Origin: Bradyrhizobium sp. NAS80.1
GTDB taxonomy: Bacteria > Pseudomonadota > Alphaproteobacteria > Rhizobiales > Xanthobacteraceae
Direction: 5' to 3'
DNA length: 47,084 bases
Assembly (NCBI RefSeq): GCF_001908205.1
Contig: NZ_LGHL01000104.1
Coordinates: 1-47,084, forward strand
Shown: positions 24,435 to 33,424 of the stretch, one piece after another
Layout of the letters: the number at the start of each line of letters is the position of its first letter
How positions within the stretch are numbered: position 1 is the first letter of the stretch
Notes under the pieces: generated by a model
Told to the model about the DNA's origin: nothing
Database searches by the model: none
What the model saw: the letters and a program-made list of their open reading frames with translations, nothing else
Made by a program: the position numbers and the translations under genes

Positions 24435-25809
24435 GGCGCCGCTTGCGCGGTGGGTAGCGCCGCGCGATCTCGCGCGTCACGACGCTCGCAGGCTTGATAT
24501 TAGCGCCCGCGAGCCAGATGTCGCTGACCTTGCCGCGCTTGTCGCGGACGCGGCGCACCGGCTCGCCATGACTGGAGTAGCCGGCGGCCCAGGCGAGCTT
24601 GCCGGTGTCGCGGCCGGTGACCTCGATCTCGGCGGCATCCATGAACGGGTTGTTGAACTGGGGATTAGCGACGAGCACCCGGTTGCCGACCGGCACGAGG
24701 TCCGTTGCGCCCCAGATCGTCCACCAGCGGCCGGTCCAGTCGCGCACGCGCCGGTCGGGTGCGCCGCGGGTCTGGAAGACGCGCAGGATCTGCATCGCGC
24801 CGTCCATCCACAACGGCGCTGCGCCGTCGATGGAGTTGCTGAGGATGCTGATCGCAAGCTCGCACCCGGGGATGGAGCAGGTCCGGGAGATGTAGCCCTG
24901 GAAACCGCCACCATGGCCGAACCAGTCCCAGCCGTCGGTTTTGCCGGCGCTGACGCCCAAACCGTAATAGCCCTCGAAGCTTTGCGGGATGCGCCAATGG
25001 TTTCGCGTCATCTCGCGGCGGCTCGCGACCGACAGCACGCTCTTCCTTGCGTTGGGCGCAAGCTGCGAGAAGAAGCGAGCCGTATCGCCGGCGGTCGCAA
25101 CGAAGCCTGCGGCCGATGCCATGGCATAGGCGAGATTGTCGCCGGGGACGACGCATCGCTCGCCCAGCGGCAGCTTTCGCGTGTGGCCGCGCGCGAACGG
25201 CGTGCCCTTGGCAAGCGGCGCATTCGGCTCGGTCTCGCGCAGGCCCGCGGGTTCGATGATCTCGCGCTTGATCCAAACGGTGTAGGGCTCCTTCGTCACG
25301 GCTTCGATCACGAGACCGATCAGTGCAAAACCGTGATTGGAGTATTTGAAGCGCGTGCCGGGTTCGATCGCGGTCGGCAGCTTCAATTCCGCGAGCAGCT
25401 CCTTGGCGTTGAGATAGGGACGGCTGTCGATGAACTGGCCGGAGTCTGCGCCATCGCGCGTCAGCCCTGCGCTGTGCGAGAGCACTTGTGCAATCGTCGT
25501 TTCGGCGACGCGCGGATGCAGGCCGCGGACATATTGACCGATCGGGTCGTCGAGCCGGAGCTTGCGCTGCTCGCGCAGCTTCATGACGCCGGCTGCGGTA
25601 AAGCTCTTGGAGTGCGAGGCGATGCGGAAACGGTGGCGCGGGGTGAGCTTCTCGCCGGTGTCGAGATTGGCGAGGCCGAACGCATGCTCGGCAACGACCT
25701 CGCCGCGATGGGCGAATGCGACGATGACGCCCGGCTGTTGGATTGTCGTCTGCTGGAATTCGATCCAGGAGCCGATGTAGTCGATCGCGGAGCGTAGCCA
25801 CGTGTCCAT
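24424..25809 (-). CDS. Serine hydrolase of the beta-lactamase/penicillin-binding-protein family
   Basis: 461 residues. S65-H-S-K68 is the nucleophile S-x-x-K motif and Y156-S-N158 the second motif. W-F-G-H-G-G-G stands at the third position (H-x-G in place of KTG), typical of D-aminopeptidase/esterase-like members. A C-terminal ~110-residue extra domain follows. No clear signal peptide is seen from MDTWLRSAID, so it may be cytosolic. Starting at 25905 is unlikely, since that reading would include the terminator hairpin at 25867-25890. No good ribosome site is visible at 25809, so the start is moderately uncertain. A second, unrelated copy of the family is at 3069-4337. Confidence 0.88.
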   Translation of the reverse strand: MDTWLRSAIDYIGSWIEFQQTTIQQPGVIVAFAHRGEVVAEHAFGLANLDTGEKLTPRHRFRIASHSKSFTAAGVMKLREQRKLRLDDPIGQYVRGLHPRVAETTIAQVLSHSAGLTRDGADSGQFIDSRPYLNAKELLAELKLPTAIEPGTRFKYSNHGFALIGLVIEAVTKEPYTVWIKREIIEPAGLRETEPNAPLAKGTPFARGHTRKLPLGERCVVPGDNLAYAMASAAGFVATAGDTARFFSQLAPNARKSVLSVASRREMTRNHWRIPQSFEGYYGLGVSAGKTDGWDWFGHGGGFQGYISRTCSIPGCELAISILSNSIDGAAPLWMDGAMQILRVFQTRGAPDRRVRDWTGRWWTIWGATDLVPVGNRVLVANPQFNNPFMDAAEIEVTGRDTGKLAWAAGYSSHGEPVRRVRDKRGKVSDIWLAGANIKPASVVTREIARRYPPRKRRPTP

Positions 25810-25866
25810 TGCGCACCAATTTGCGAGGGGAAGATCGGTGCGTGAGGCTAGCCGAGAAAGCGGAAC

Positions 25867-25890
25867 GGGCACAACCCTGAGGTTGTGCCC
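25867..25890 (-). terminator. Hairpin behind the TPR protein gene
   Basis: gggcacaac and gttgtgccc pair over 9 bases around a 6-base loop, 27 bases past the stop codon of the upstream minus-strand gene. There is no strong U tract, so it may be weak or act as an attenuating hairpin. Confidence 0.55.
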
Positions 25891-25917
25891 GTTCGCTTCA
25901 CTCAAAAATACGATGTC

Positions 25918-26460
25918 TCAGTAGACGAGCGTCGCGCCGGTCGGCTTGTCGAGCGCAGCGGCAAGCGAGCGATACTCGGAGCTGTCGGTGCCGGCGAGCG
26001 AAGCGATCTTGTTCAGATGATACTGCGCCTGTTCGCGGTTGCCCTGCTCGAGCTGCCAGAGGCCGTAATACTGCCAGGTGCGAACATGGTTTGGATCGTC
26101 CTTCAGCGCCAGCTCGTAATAGACCTTCGACGACCGGTAGTCGCCGAGCTTGCGATAGGAGTAGCCGATCAGATTGGCGACGTCGGCGACGTCGTCGCGC
26201 TTGAGCGATTTCAACTGATCGATCGCACTCGTGTAGTCGTGGCTGTCGTAGATCGTGGTGTAGGCGGTGCGATAGGCAGCGAGGAATTTGGGATCACTGA
26301 CGGAGGAGCTCTTCTTCTTCCCCTTTTTGGCGGAAGTATCCGACTTCGGCGGCGACGAGGGCTCGTCGCTGCCCGCGGCGTAAGCGCTGGTCAGCACCGG
26401 CGCGGCCGCCAGCGTCATGGAGACGAGTCCCGGCACCAGAAGCATTGAGAGTCTGCGCAT
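25918..26460 (-). CDS. Exported TPR protein
   Basis: 180 residues. MRRLSMLLVPGLVSMTLAAAPVLTSAYAA is a signal peptide. A Lys/Ser-rich linker with KKGKKKSSS follows. Residues ~75-165 hold TPR-like helices: YSYRKLGDYRSSKVYYELALKDDPNHVRTWQYYGLWQLEQGN fits two consecutive TPR units. It is expected in the periplasm as a protein-interaction adaptor. GGGAGAACTTAG precedes the ATG. The partner is unknown. The hairpin at 25867-25890 follows the gene. Confidence 0.8.
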   Translation of the reverse strand: MRRLSMLLVPGLVSMTLAAAPVLTSAYAAGSDEPSSPPKSDTSAKKGKKKSSSVSDPKFLAAYRTAYTTIYDSHDYTSAIDQLKSLKRDDVADVANLIGYSYRKLGDYRSSKVYYELALKDDPNHVRTWQYYGLWQLEQGNREQAQYHLNKIASLAGTDSSEYRSLAAALDKPTGATLVY

Positions 26461-26709
26461 CTAAGTTCTCCCGTATGGAATGTGGCGATCCTACACGATT
26501 GCCCGAAGACGGGAACACCCATCGGACCAAAACATTCCCGGCTGGCCGGTCTATTCGCCGTGCCGCAGATGACAAACTTGTCATCGAGATGAACGGAAGC
26601 TGGCAAGGAGCTTCAGACTGGGTTCAGTGCGCACTCCCTATGCTCGCACCTACGATCGAAGGGTAGGCGAGAGGGCGCCGCCTCGAGATCCTTCAAGAGG
26701 AGACCAACC

Positions 26710-27066
26710 ATGTTGAAGACCTTTTCCGCAGCCTTGCTCGCAGCTTCCGTGATCGCAGCCCCGGCCTTCGCCACCGAGGCCGGCAAGACCAACACCACCG
26801 CGCCGGTGATCAAGGCGGACCAGAGCCAGAGCAAGGTGTCGAACTCCGCCGCGAAACCCGATGCCGGCGTCAAGGCCGATACGAAGGCTGCCGACGTCAA
26901 GGCGGATACCAAGTCGAAGACGATGAACGCGCACGCCGCCGTCACGCCCGACGAGCACAAGACCGTGCGTACGCATCGTCATCACCACAAGCATCTGTCG
27001 GCCAAGAAGTCGCCGAAGGCGCAGCCGGACGTCACCAAGCCGGCGACCACTGAAAAGCGCAGCTGA
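26710..27066 (+). CDS. Small exported histidine-containing protein
   Basis: 118 residues. MLKTFSAALLAASVIAAPAFA is a signal peptide. The mature part is low complexity: Lys/Ala/Asp repeats of the VKADTKAADVKADTK kind, then a histidine cluster RTHRHHHKH, then a Lys/Pro tail. Disorder and a possible metal-binding or buffering role are suggested by the histidines but not shown. AAGAGGAGACCAACC precedes the ATG, a strong ribosome site. Similar small proteins are common in Bradyrhizobium. Confidence 0.75.
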   Translation: MLKTFSAALLAASVIAAPAFATEAGKTNTTAPVIKADQSQSKVSNSAAKPDAGVKADTKAADVKADTKSKTMNAHAAVTPDEHKTVRTHRHHHKHLSAKKSPKAQPDVTKPATTEKRS

Positions 27067-27280
27067 CGACTGATCCCGCGCGGCGGCATCTCTGCATTGC
27101 CCCCGCTGCCGCGTGCGGAATTCAGGCCCGGCCCGCTGGCCATGCCTTGCGCGAAAGCTCGAGGTGTCGGTGGCGGGCCGGTGCGCCATTCGCGCCGGCG
27201 CGGAGGGCGCAAGCGAATTCCCTTGACGCAACCTTGCAGCTAGAACATCCCCAAGTCTGTTCGAGGGGAGAGCGCGACCT

Positions 27281-27703
27281 GTGGGGCGATTGGCGAAACG
27301 TGCGGTGATCCTGGCATTGCCGCTGGCGCTTGCGGGATGTTTCGGCAGCGATGGCGACCGTCCGTCCCTGATGGAAGGGACCCAGGCCGGAGGCCCGCAG
27401 CCCTTTCCCGACAATTTCCGCAGCGACACACTCGCCTTGATGCGCTCCTATCTCAACAATCCAGTCGGGGTGCGCGACGCCAGCATGGCCGAGCCGGTGC
27501 AGCGTGAGGTCGGCGGACGACAGTTCTATGTGAGTTGCCTGCACTTCACGCCGCGTGAGACCGACGGCAGCTACAAGGGCATGCGCGAGCGCGCCGTGAT
27601 TTTCGTCAACGGGCGGGCCGATCGCGTCGTCGATCGCGCCAGCGAGCTCTGCGCCGGTGCGGTTTACGCTCCCTTTCCGGAACTGGAAAAGATGACGCGG
27701 TAG
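27281..27703 (+). CDS. Putative lipoprotein
   Basis: 140 residues with GTG start. MGRLAKRAVILALPLALAGC is a lipoprotein signal with lipobox L-A-G-C (C20). The mature part has two further cysteines (VSCLHF and ELCAG) that could form a disulfide. The pattern FYVSCLHFTPRETDGSYKG and RAVIFVNGRADRVVD suggests a small compact beta-rich domain. Function is unknown. GAGGGGAGAG lies upstream of GTG 27281. Confidence 0.72.
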   Translation: MGRLAKRAVILALPLALAGCFGSDGDRPSLMEGTQAGGPQPFPDNFRSDTLALMRSYLNNPVGVRDASMAEPVQREVGGRQFYVSCLHFTPRETDGSYKGMRERAVIFVNGRADRVVDRASELCAGAVYAPFPELEKMTR

Positions 27704-27988
27704 CGCAAAGCCCGCCTTCATCGCCTGGTGCTAGGAGAGGGGCCGCCGGAGCCGCTGGATCACATTTTGGCGAGCTTTGAACGGGGCGGTTTTGCCTTGC
27801 GACCAATTGTTTCGGGGGCCTTGCGCAAGCGACAAAAACAGTCGGTGCAAGGCAACTTGGCGGAACAAATCGCGTTGTTGTCACCCGTCACAGTAACGAA
27901 CGATCAACGTTCCGGCATCGCCGCGAGGCAACCAAATTCACGCCACGTTGTTTGGTTTGCTGAGGGTCGATCTCTTGAAAGAACGGGG

Positions 27989-28702
27989 ATGAACATGAAG
28001 ACGATTTGGCTCGGCGCCGCAGCTCTGCTTGCGTTGGCCGCGCCGGCCGCGGCAGCCGACATGCAGCCGCGCACCTACACCAAGGCGCCGGTCTACACGC
28101 CGCCGCAGGTGATCTACAACTGGACCGGTTTCTACATCGGCGGCCATGTCGGCGGCGCCTTCGCCGGCGACAGCAGCTTCCAGTCGAGCGACGCGCGCTT
28201 CCTGGGCGGCGTGCAGGGTGGCTTCGACTATCAGTTCGCGCCCAACTGGGTGGTGGGTATCGAGGCCCAGTATTCCTGGCTGCCGACCAACAACAACGGT
28301 GTCTTGTTCCCGCTTGGGACGCAGGTGACGTCCAACACCGATCAGATCGGGTCGGTGACGGGCCGCGTCGGTTACACCTGGGGGCCGACACTGCTCTACG
28401 CCAAGGGCGGTTACGCCTGGCGTAACAACAATCTCGGCGTCAATATTGCCGGCGTGCCCCAGGCCTTCACCACCACCGGCAACAGCAAGGACGGCTACAC
28501 GGTCGGCGCCGGCCTCGAATACATGTTCGCGCCGAACTGGTCGGCCAAGGCCGAGTACCAGTACTATAATTTCGGCAGCACGACCTTCACCTCAGGCCCG
28601 GCCGATATTGCCGGTGTTCGCGGCCGGGAGGACGACCATACCGTCAAGGTCGGTGTGAACTACCGCTTCGGCTGGGGCGGTCCGGCAGGCTCGCGCTACT
28701 GA
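27989..28702 (+). CDS. Outer-membrane beta-barrel protein (Omp25/31-like)
   Basis: 237 residues. MNMKTIWLGAAALLALAAPAAAA is a signal peptide. The mature protein is a small 8-stranded-barrel type: NWTGFYIGGHVGGAF opens the first strand, and FDYQFAPNWVVGIEAQYSW, GRVGYTWGPTLLYAKGGYAW and YTVGAGLEYMFAPNWSAKAEYQYYNF are alternating strands. The chain ends with VGVNYRFGWGG-type terminal strand residues. This matches the rhizobial Omp25/Omp31/OmpA-like family. ATG 27995 is an alternative start. A strong hairpin with a T run after the stop (28729-28756) is its terminator. Confidence 0.9.
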   Translation: MNMKTIWLGAAALLALAAPAAAADMQPRTYTKAPVYTPPQVIYNWTGFYIGGHVGGAFAGDSSFQSSDARFLGGVQGGFDYQFAPNWVVGIEAQYSWLPTNNNGVLFPLGTQVTSNTDQIGSVTGRVGYTWGPTLLYAKGGYAWRNNNLGVNIAGVPQAFTTTGNSKDGYTVGAGLEYMFAPNWSAKAEYQYYNFGSTTFTSGPADIAGVRGREDDHTVKVGVNYRFGWGGPAGSRY

Positions 28703-28728
28703 CGCACCGTCAACGACCACGATCTGAC

Positions 28729-28756
28729 AAAGGCCGGCCTCCGCCGGCCTTTTGTT
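28729..28756 (+). terminator. Intrinsic terminator of the outer-membrane protein gene
   Basis: aaaggccggc pairs with gccggccttt over 10 bases with a 4-base loop, followed by tgttt. It lies 27 bases past the barrel gene stop codon. Confidence 0.8.
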
Positions 28757-28938
28757 TGCCGACCTTTCGTTTGCCTTGCGTGAACCATCTGGCGCATCAT
28801 TTGCAGGCAAACATTCTGGCGCGCGCCTTCTCACGCGCGTCACGGGGCTCGGGTAAAGCAAAAATAATTTTTGCCGCTTACGGAACTCGCGCTCCGGAAC
28901 GCGTTATATGACAGCTACGGGTTGGTGGGACGACGGAC

Positions 28939-29181
28939 ATGCGTATTCTTGTGTCGGCAGTAGTGCTTTCGTGCTTCATCGCCTTGCCGTGTTCTGCACA
29001 GACAATCCTCAAATCCGAGCCTCTGGTGCTGGCACCCTATGAGGTGGCCTTCGTCAAGGACGCCTCCTGTCCGTCGGGCAAGGTGCTGAAGGTCACCGGG
29101 GCAATCCGCGGGCTGCACCGCCGGAAGTCCTGTGTGGTGCTGACGGGTGAGCAGGCCTCGCTGGCGACCGCGTCGCCCTGA
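28939..29181 (+). CDS. Small exported two-cysteine protein
   Basis: 80 residues. MRILVSAVVLSCFIALPCSA is a signal peptide. The mature part (LVLAPYEVAFVKDASCPSGKVLKVTG, then HRRKSCVVL) has two cysteines likely to pair. Proteins of this short type recur in Bradyrhizobium genomes. No function is known to me. The start has a weak GGAC-rich ribosome site. Confidence 0.7.
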   Translation: MRILVSAVVLSCFIALPCSAQTILKSEPLVLAPYEVAFVKDASCPSGKVLKVTGAIRGLHRRKSCVVLTGEQASLATASP

Positions 29182-29207
29182 GCCCCCCTCAGGCCTCCGG
29201 CCGGATC

Positions 29208-29462
29208 TCACGAATTCAGGTTAAGCTCCGTCCTGGACTGCTGCTCGGCCTCGGCCTTGTTCTCGGCCGGGTCCTCGCCTTGGGCTGCCCGGCAGGGCTT
29301 GATCTCGTAGTCGTTGTCGAGCACCCGGCGCGGTCCGGGACGGTCGTCGTCGGCTGACACATCCACGACCAAACCGCTCCGCTCCGCGAGTTTCCAAACG
29401 TCGGCTTCGCCCGGATAGGCCTTGCTGATTTGTGCGTCGTTGCAGAACAGGGCGTAGGGCAT
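29208..29462 (-). CDS. Small conserved-looking protein of unknown function
   Basis: 84 residues from MPYALFCNDAQISKAYPGEADVW. GAGCGGGAAAA lies ahead of ATG 29462. No signal peptide is seen; it is probably cytosolic. It starts with a CNDAQISKAYP segment and ends in a Glu/Gln/Ala-rich helix. Reading from 29531 adds residues of poor composition. No family is recognised. Confidence 0.65.
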   Translation of the reverse strand: MPYALFCNDAQISKAYPGEADVWKLAERSGLVVDVSADDDRPGPRRVLDNDYEIKPCRAAQGEDPAENKAEAEQQSRTELNLNS

Positions 29463-29626
29463 TTTTCCCGCTCCCGGAATGCGCGTTAACGACTTCGCTG
29501 GGGAGGGGGTTCCGGCTGGCAGTGTGATCACGGAGCCGTGATCAAGGCGCCTGGTGCCCTGAGTCGTAAACGAGTCCTGAATCCCAGAAAAAAGAATCCC
29601 TGGGACTCTCCGGCCGGAATCAGCGG

Positions 29627-29746
29627 ATGTTTTTGGCCATGACGAGTGACCTCAAAACCTCCTGCGGGCACATGCTCCTGCCGTTGACGCTGGCGCTGTT
29701 CGGCGCCTGCGCGACCAATCTCTGGCTGGTATGGTCCTGGCTGTGA
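29627..29746 (+). CDS. Candidate 39-residue membrane peptide
   Basis: ATG 29627 to TGA 29746. A short polar start is followed by a hydrophobic stretch MLLPLTLALFGACATNLWLV, ending VWSWL. A second ATG at 29639 would give 35 residues. There is no strong ribosome site. It lies in a gap between two minus-strand genes and would be an isolated plus-strand gene. Supported only by composition. Confidence 0.35.
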   Translation: MFLAMTSDLKTSCGHMLLPLTLALFGACATNLWLVWSWL

Positions 29747-29759
29747 GGCGCTAGCCGCC

Positions 29760-30191
29760 TCACTTTCCCGCCGGCGGGTGGGGGGAGGCGTCGCGCGTCT
29801 CGGCGCGGAGCCGCGCGAAGGTCGCCGCACAATATTCCTCACGTTCGCGCTCAAACCGTTCCTGGTGCTTGCGGAAATTGGCAATGCGGGCCTGCATCTC
29901 GCTGCGAACATCGCTCGTCCGCGGCGGCGGGACCTGGACGGGGTGAGGTTGGGCGAGCGGCGGGGGCTCGGGGGGTGATACGGCCGCCGGAGGTTCGGGT
30001 GGCGATACGGCGGCCGGAGGCTCGGCTTCGACCGCAACGGCCCGGACGGTAACAATCTCCGTCGTTACCGCGAACGCAGTCGTGGCGCGCTCCGGTGGAT
30101 GGTGGGTATCCCTTTTGCCTTTGCCGGTTACCGATTGGACGAAGGCCATTGTCTGCGCGATCAGCGCGTCGCGTTCCTTGATCCACTTCAT
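29760..30191 (-). CDS. Proline-rich protein of unknown function
   Basis: 143 residues. The N-terminus MKWIKERDALIAQTMAFVQSVTGK is amphipathic. The middle carries a repeated PPAAVSPPE block, two copies in tandem encoded by near-identical DNA. The C-terminus is a basic helix (EMQARIANFRKHQERFEREREEYC). There is no signal peptide. GAGGTGCACC precedes ATG 30191. It is divergent from a 54-residue gene with which it may share a promoter region. Confidence 0.7.
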   Translation of the reverse strand: MKWIKERDALIAQTMAFVQSVTGKGKRDTHHPPERATTAFAVTTEIVTVRAVAVEAEPPAAVSPPEPPAAVSPPEPPPLAQPHPVQVPPPRTSDVRSEMQARIANFRKHQERFEREREEYCAATFARLRAETRDASPHPPAGK

Positions 30192-30294
30192 GGTGCACCT
30201 CGGTTGGAGCTATTCCAGCAAAGCTGGCCGGCCGAATCAAGGAGGTGACCCCGCAGGGGATTGCATATTTTTCCCGAACGCCCGACAGTAGGGC

Positions 30295-30459
30295 ATGGAT
30301 CCCAAGACAGAGCAGTCGGACGAAGCGCAGGGCCTGAGGCTCGTGCGCGCCTTTCTGTCGCTGCCGCCCGACAAGCGGGCGGAGGTGATTGCTTTCGTCG
30401 AGGCATTGCTGCGTGCCCATGGCCGGCCCGAGGAGGGTACCGAGGCATCCCCGCGCTGA
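30295..30459 (+). CDS. Small protein of 54 residues
   Basis: ATG 30295 to TGA 30459. The sequence is compact and helical: LRLVRAFLSLPPDKRAEVIAFVEALLRAH. Third positions are GC-rich, as in neighbouring real genes. There is a weak ribosome site (AGTAGGGC). The helix with an LPPDKRAEVI turn resembles the short regulatory-like peptides commonly annotated as hypothetical in Bradyrhizobium. Function is unknown. Confidence 0.55.
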   Translation: MDPKTEQSDEAQGLRLVRAFLSLPPDKRAEVIAFVEALLRAHGRPEEGTEASPR

Positions 30460-30672
30460 GCGCTATCGCTCGCGTGGGTTGACGTTGGGCACGAAGGGCG
30501 CGCCGAGAGCGGACCAAACTCTGCCAGAGATCACTGAAGCTTACGCGCGGGCTGCGAGCGGTTATTTTTCCGTAAGACTACGAGCGTCATCTGGTATCAA
30601 ATCTTAACGACCGCCGGCTCCAATGGCGCCGCTGCGACTGCTTCGGTCGCTGAAAATCGTTGGGCGGCCGAA

Positions 30673-32370
30673 ATGAGCTTTTTGAATAATTTGAAGATCG
30701 TCTGGAAGGTCACGCTGATCGTGACCGTGATGGGCTGTGCGCTGGCTGGCGTCGCCGCCTTTGGAACGCGCGAACTCTCTGTAACCGTCGACGGATACAG
30801 CGAACTCGCCGCTGCGCAATCGTCGGCGCTTAACTTGACGCGAGCCTTGCGCCGCGTCGAGACGTATCACGCTGCGCTCTATGCGGTCTTCACCGAGGCG
30901 ACCGAGGCAGGCAACGCCAAGCGTCTCAAGACAGCAACCCAGAACCGCGACGAAATTCGTCAATTCCTGGAGGCGGCGGAGCAAGACGATCTGTCGCGCG
31001 CAAGCGAGATCAAGAACATGAGCAGCCAGTTGAAGGCCGTGTTCATGGGCTGCGATCGGGTACTTCAGGCCGGCTCGCAGGCGAGCAGCCAGGAAGAGAA
31101 TGCGAAGGCCGCCGATCGGGCTCACAAGGAGTGCGATCCGCTGATCGACGCGGCCCTGGTGCGCATCAATTCATTCGTAGGCGAGACTGCCCGGGCGGTT
31201 GTCAAGCGCAAGGATGCCATTGAACGTGACGCCAAATCCGCGACCTGGACCGTGATGGGCGTCAGCGCTTTTGGCCTGTTCGTCGGCATCGCGATCGCGC
31301 TGTTCATCGGCCTCAAGGCGATGTCGCAGCCGATCGCCCGGCTCAAGCTCGCCATGGAGGGTCTCGCCCGCAACGATCTGAAAACCGAGGTGCCCGAAAA
31401 AGAGCGCCACGACGAGATCGGCGACATGGCCAGGACCGTCGAAGTGTTCAAGACCAACGCGCTGGAAGTGGAGCGTCTCAAGGCCGCGCAGGTCGAAGCG
31501 GAGAAGCAGGCTGCCGAGCAGCGCCGCCGCGACATGTTCAACCTTGCCGACGGCTTCGAACGTGCGGTCGGCGAGATCATCGATACCGTCGGATCCGCCT
31601 CCACCGAGCTCGAGGCGTCGTCCTCGACCCTGGCAACCACCGCGCAACGTGCGCAGGAGCTGACCTCGGTCGTCGTGACCGCTTCGGGCGAAGCCACCGG
31701 CAACGTGCAATCGGTCGCGACCGCCACGGAGGAGCTGTCCTCCTCGGTCAACGAGATCAGCCGGCAGGTGCAGGAATCGGCCCGGATGGCGGGCGACGCC
31801 GTCAGCCAGGCCCGCACCACGACCGAGCGGGTCAGCGAGCTCTCGATCGCGGCGACGCGGATCGGCGATGTCGTCGAACTGATCAATACCATCGCCGGTC
31901 AGACCAATCTTCTCGCGCTGAACGCCACGATCGAAGCGGCGCGCGCCGGCGAGGCCGGCCGCGGCTTCGCGGTCGTCGCCTCGGAGGTGAAGACACTGGC
32001 TGAGCAGACCGCAAAGGCGACCGGCGAGATCAGCCAGCAGATCTCCGGCATTCAGAGCGCGACCCAGGAATCGGTGAATGCGATCCGGGACATCTCAGCG
32101 ACGATCGAGCGGCTGTCGGAAGTGTCCTCGACCATTGCCGCAGCCGTCGAGGAGCAGGGTGCCGCGACCCAGGAGATCGCACGAAACGTGCAGCAGGCGG
32201 CCCATGGCACCCAGCAGGTCTCCTCGAACATCTCCGACGTGCAGCGTGGCGCGGCCGAAACCGGCTCGGCTTCCTCGCAGGTGCTCTCGACCGCCAAAAT
32301 GCTGGCAAGCGACAGCAACCGGCTGAAGGACGAGGTCGGGAAATTCCTCCGGACGGTGCGCGCGGCGTAA
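30673..32370 (+). CDS. Methyl-accepting chemotaxis protein
   Basis: 565 residues. TM1 is at about 8-30 and TM2 at about 193-215, with a ~160-residue helical periplasmic sensor between. A HAMP domain follows (MSQPIARLKLAMEGLARNDL, to about 265). The signalling hairpin has its highly conserved tip INTIAGQTNLLALNATIEAARAGEAGRGFAVVASEVKTLA at about 404-443, binding CheA/CheW. No C-terminal CheR-tethering pentapeptide is seen (it ends FLRTVRAA). It senses an unknown periplasmic ligand and controls CheA. No other chemotaxis gene is adjacent. The start is ATG 30673; the ribosome site is weak. Confidence 0.95.
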   Translation: MSFLNNLKIVWKVTLIVTVMGCALAGVAAFGTRELSVTVDGYSELAAAQSSALNLTRALRRVETYHAALYAVFTEATEAGNAKRLKTATQNRDEIRQFLEAAEQDDLSRASEIKNMSSQLKAVFMGCDRVLQAGSQASSQEENAKAADRAHKECDPLIDAALVRINSFVGETARAVVKRKDAIERDAKSATWTVMGVSAFGLFVGIAIALFIGLKAMSQPIARLKLAMEGLARNDLKTEVPEKERHDEIGDMARTVEVFKTNALEVERLKAAQVEAEKQAAEQRRRDMFNLADGFERAVGEIIDTVGSASTELEASSSTLATTAQRAQELTSVVVTASGEATGNVQSVATATEELSSSVNEISRQVQESARMAGDAVSQARTTTERVSELSIAATRIGDVVELINTIAGQTNLLALNATIEAARAGEAGRGFAVVASEVKTLAEQTAKATGEISQQISGIQSATQESVNAIRDISATIERLSEVSSTIAAAVEEQGAATQEIARNVQQAAHGTQQVSSNISDVQRGAAETGSASSQVLSTAKMLASDSNRLKDEVGKFLRTVRAA

Positions 32371-32420
32371 GCCGGGCGACGCACAAGGCCCGGCGGCCTT
32401 GCGCCGGCGAGCCGCAGTTC

Positions 32421-32534
32421 CTATTGCGGCAGCAAGAGAGCCATGGCGATCGCGAAAAGAAAGCCCGTCGCGACGATCGCCGTCACGGCACCGGCGACGA
32501 TCTTGGCGATCTCTCGGCTGGTATAGGGATGCAT
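32421..32534 (-). CDS. Small membrane peptide of 37 residues
   Basis: Minus strand ATG 32534 to TAG 32421-32423. MHPYTSREIAKIVAGAVTAI is followed by a hydrophobic helix (VATGFLFAIAMALLLPQ). One transmembrane segment and an AGGG upstream support translation. It is shorter than usual annotation limits. Function is unknown. It lies between the chemoreceptor and the broken methyltransferase, opposite in direction to both. Confidence 0.5.
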   Translation of the reverse strand: MHPYTSREIAKIVAGAVTAIVATGFLFAIAMALLLPQ

Positions 32535-32634
32535 GCCATGTGCACCCTACCTCATGTTGAACTCTGATCCAATCTGTGGTCAGTAGCCGTCCCCGCGCAA
32601 CGCGCGGCGAGCATCCAGTCCCGAAGGCAGAGGC

Positions 32635-33344
32635 ATGAGCGAGGACATCAGCGATGGCTGGGCCGCGTCCGCGGCCGCCTGGATCATCGAGCAGGGGGAT
32701 GAGGGCGACTATGGCCGCCGCTTCGTGCTGGATGCGCCAATGCAGGCGCGGATCGAGGGACGCGGGTTTCGCAATGCGCTCGACGTCGGCTGCGGGGAGG
32801 GGCGCTTCTGCCGCATCATGCAGCGCGCCGGCATCTGCACGACCGGCATCGATCCGACCGAAGCGCTGCTCGGGAATTGGACCCGCATGGCGACTATCGG
32901 CTCGGCAGGGCCGAGACGATCGACGCCGATGCGTTCTACGATCTCGTCGTCAGCTATCTCAGCCTGATCGACATACCAGATCTCGCTGGGGCCATCGCGA
33001 AGATGGTGGCCGCGCTGCGGCCGGGCGGCACGCTGCTGATCGCCAACCTGACCAGCTTCAACACAGCAGGCCAGCCCGATGGATGGATGCGCGACCGCGA
33101 GGGTATCCCGCGCTTTTCGATCGACCACTACATGGACGAGCGGCCGATCTGGGTGAGCTGGAACGGCATCCGTGTCCAGAACTGGCATCGTCCGCTCAGC
33201 ACCTATATGACGCTCCTGCTCGATCACGGCCTGCAGTTGCGCCTGTTCGTCGAACCGCAGCCCACAGCCGGCGATCCCGACAGAATTGCCCATCATCGCC
33301 GCGTGCCCTTCTTCCACATCATGGAGTGGCAGAAGCCGGCTTGA
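32635..33344 (+). pseudogene. SAM-dependent methyltransferase broken by a frameshift
   Basis: The first ~80 codons (MSEDISDGWAASAAAWI, then the SAM-binding DVGCGEGRFCRIM and GIDPTEALL) read from 32635. At about 32860-32875 the frame is lost. The continuation is one frame over, beginning ARELDPHGDYRLGRAE and continuing through VVSYLSLIDIPDLA, ALRPGGTLLIANLT and a methyltransferase C-terminus to 33344. Homologous methyltransferases run straight across this point (EALL...ARELDP), so about 1 or 10 bases appear deleted. Reading either half alone gives a truncated protein. A sequencing error cannot be excluded. Confidence 0.8.
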
Positions 33345-33424
33345 AGGAGGGGCCGATGATTTTGGACGCGACGCCACGTCTATATAGTGAGCCCGCGACG
33401 GAATCTTGATGTGAGCCTCATCCC

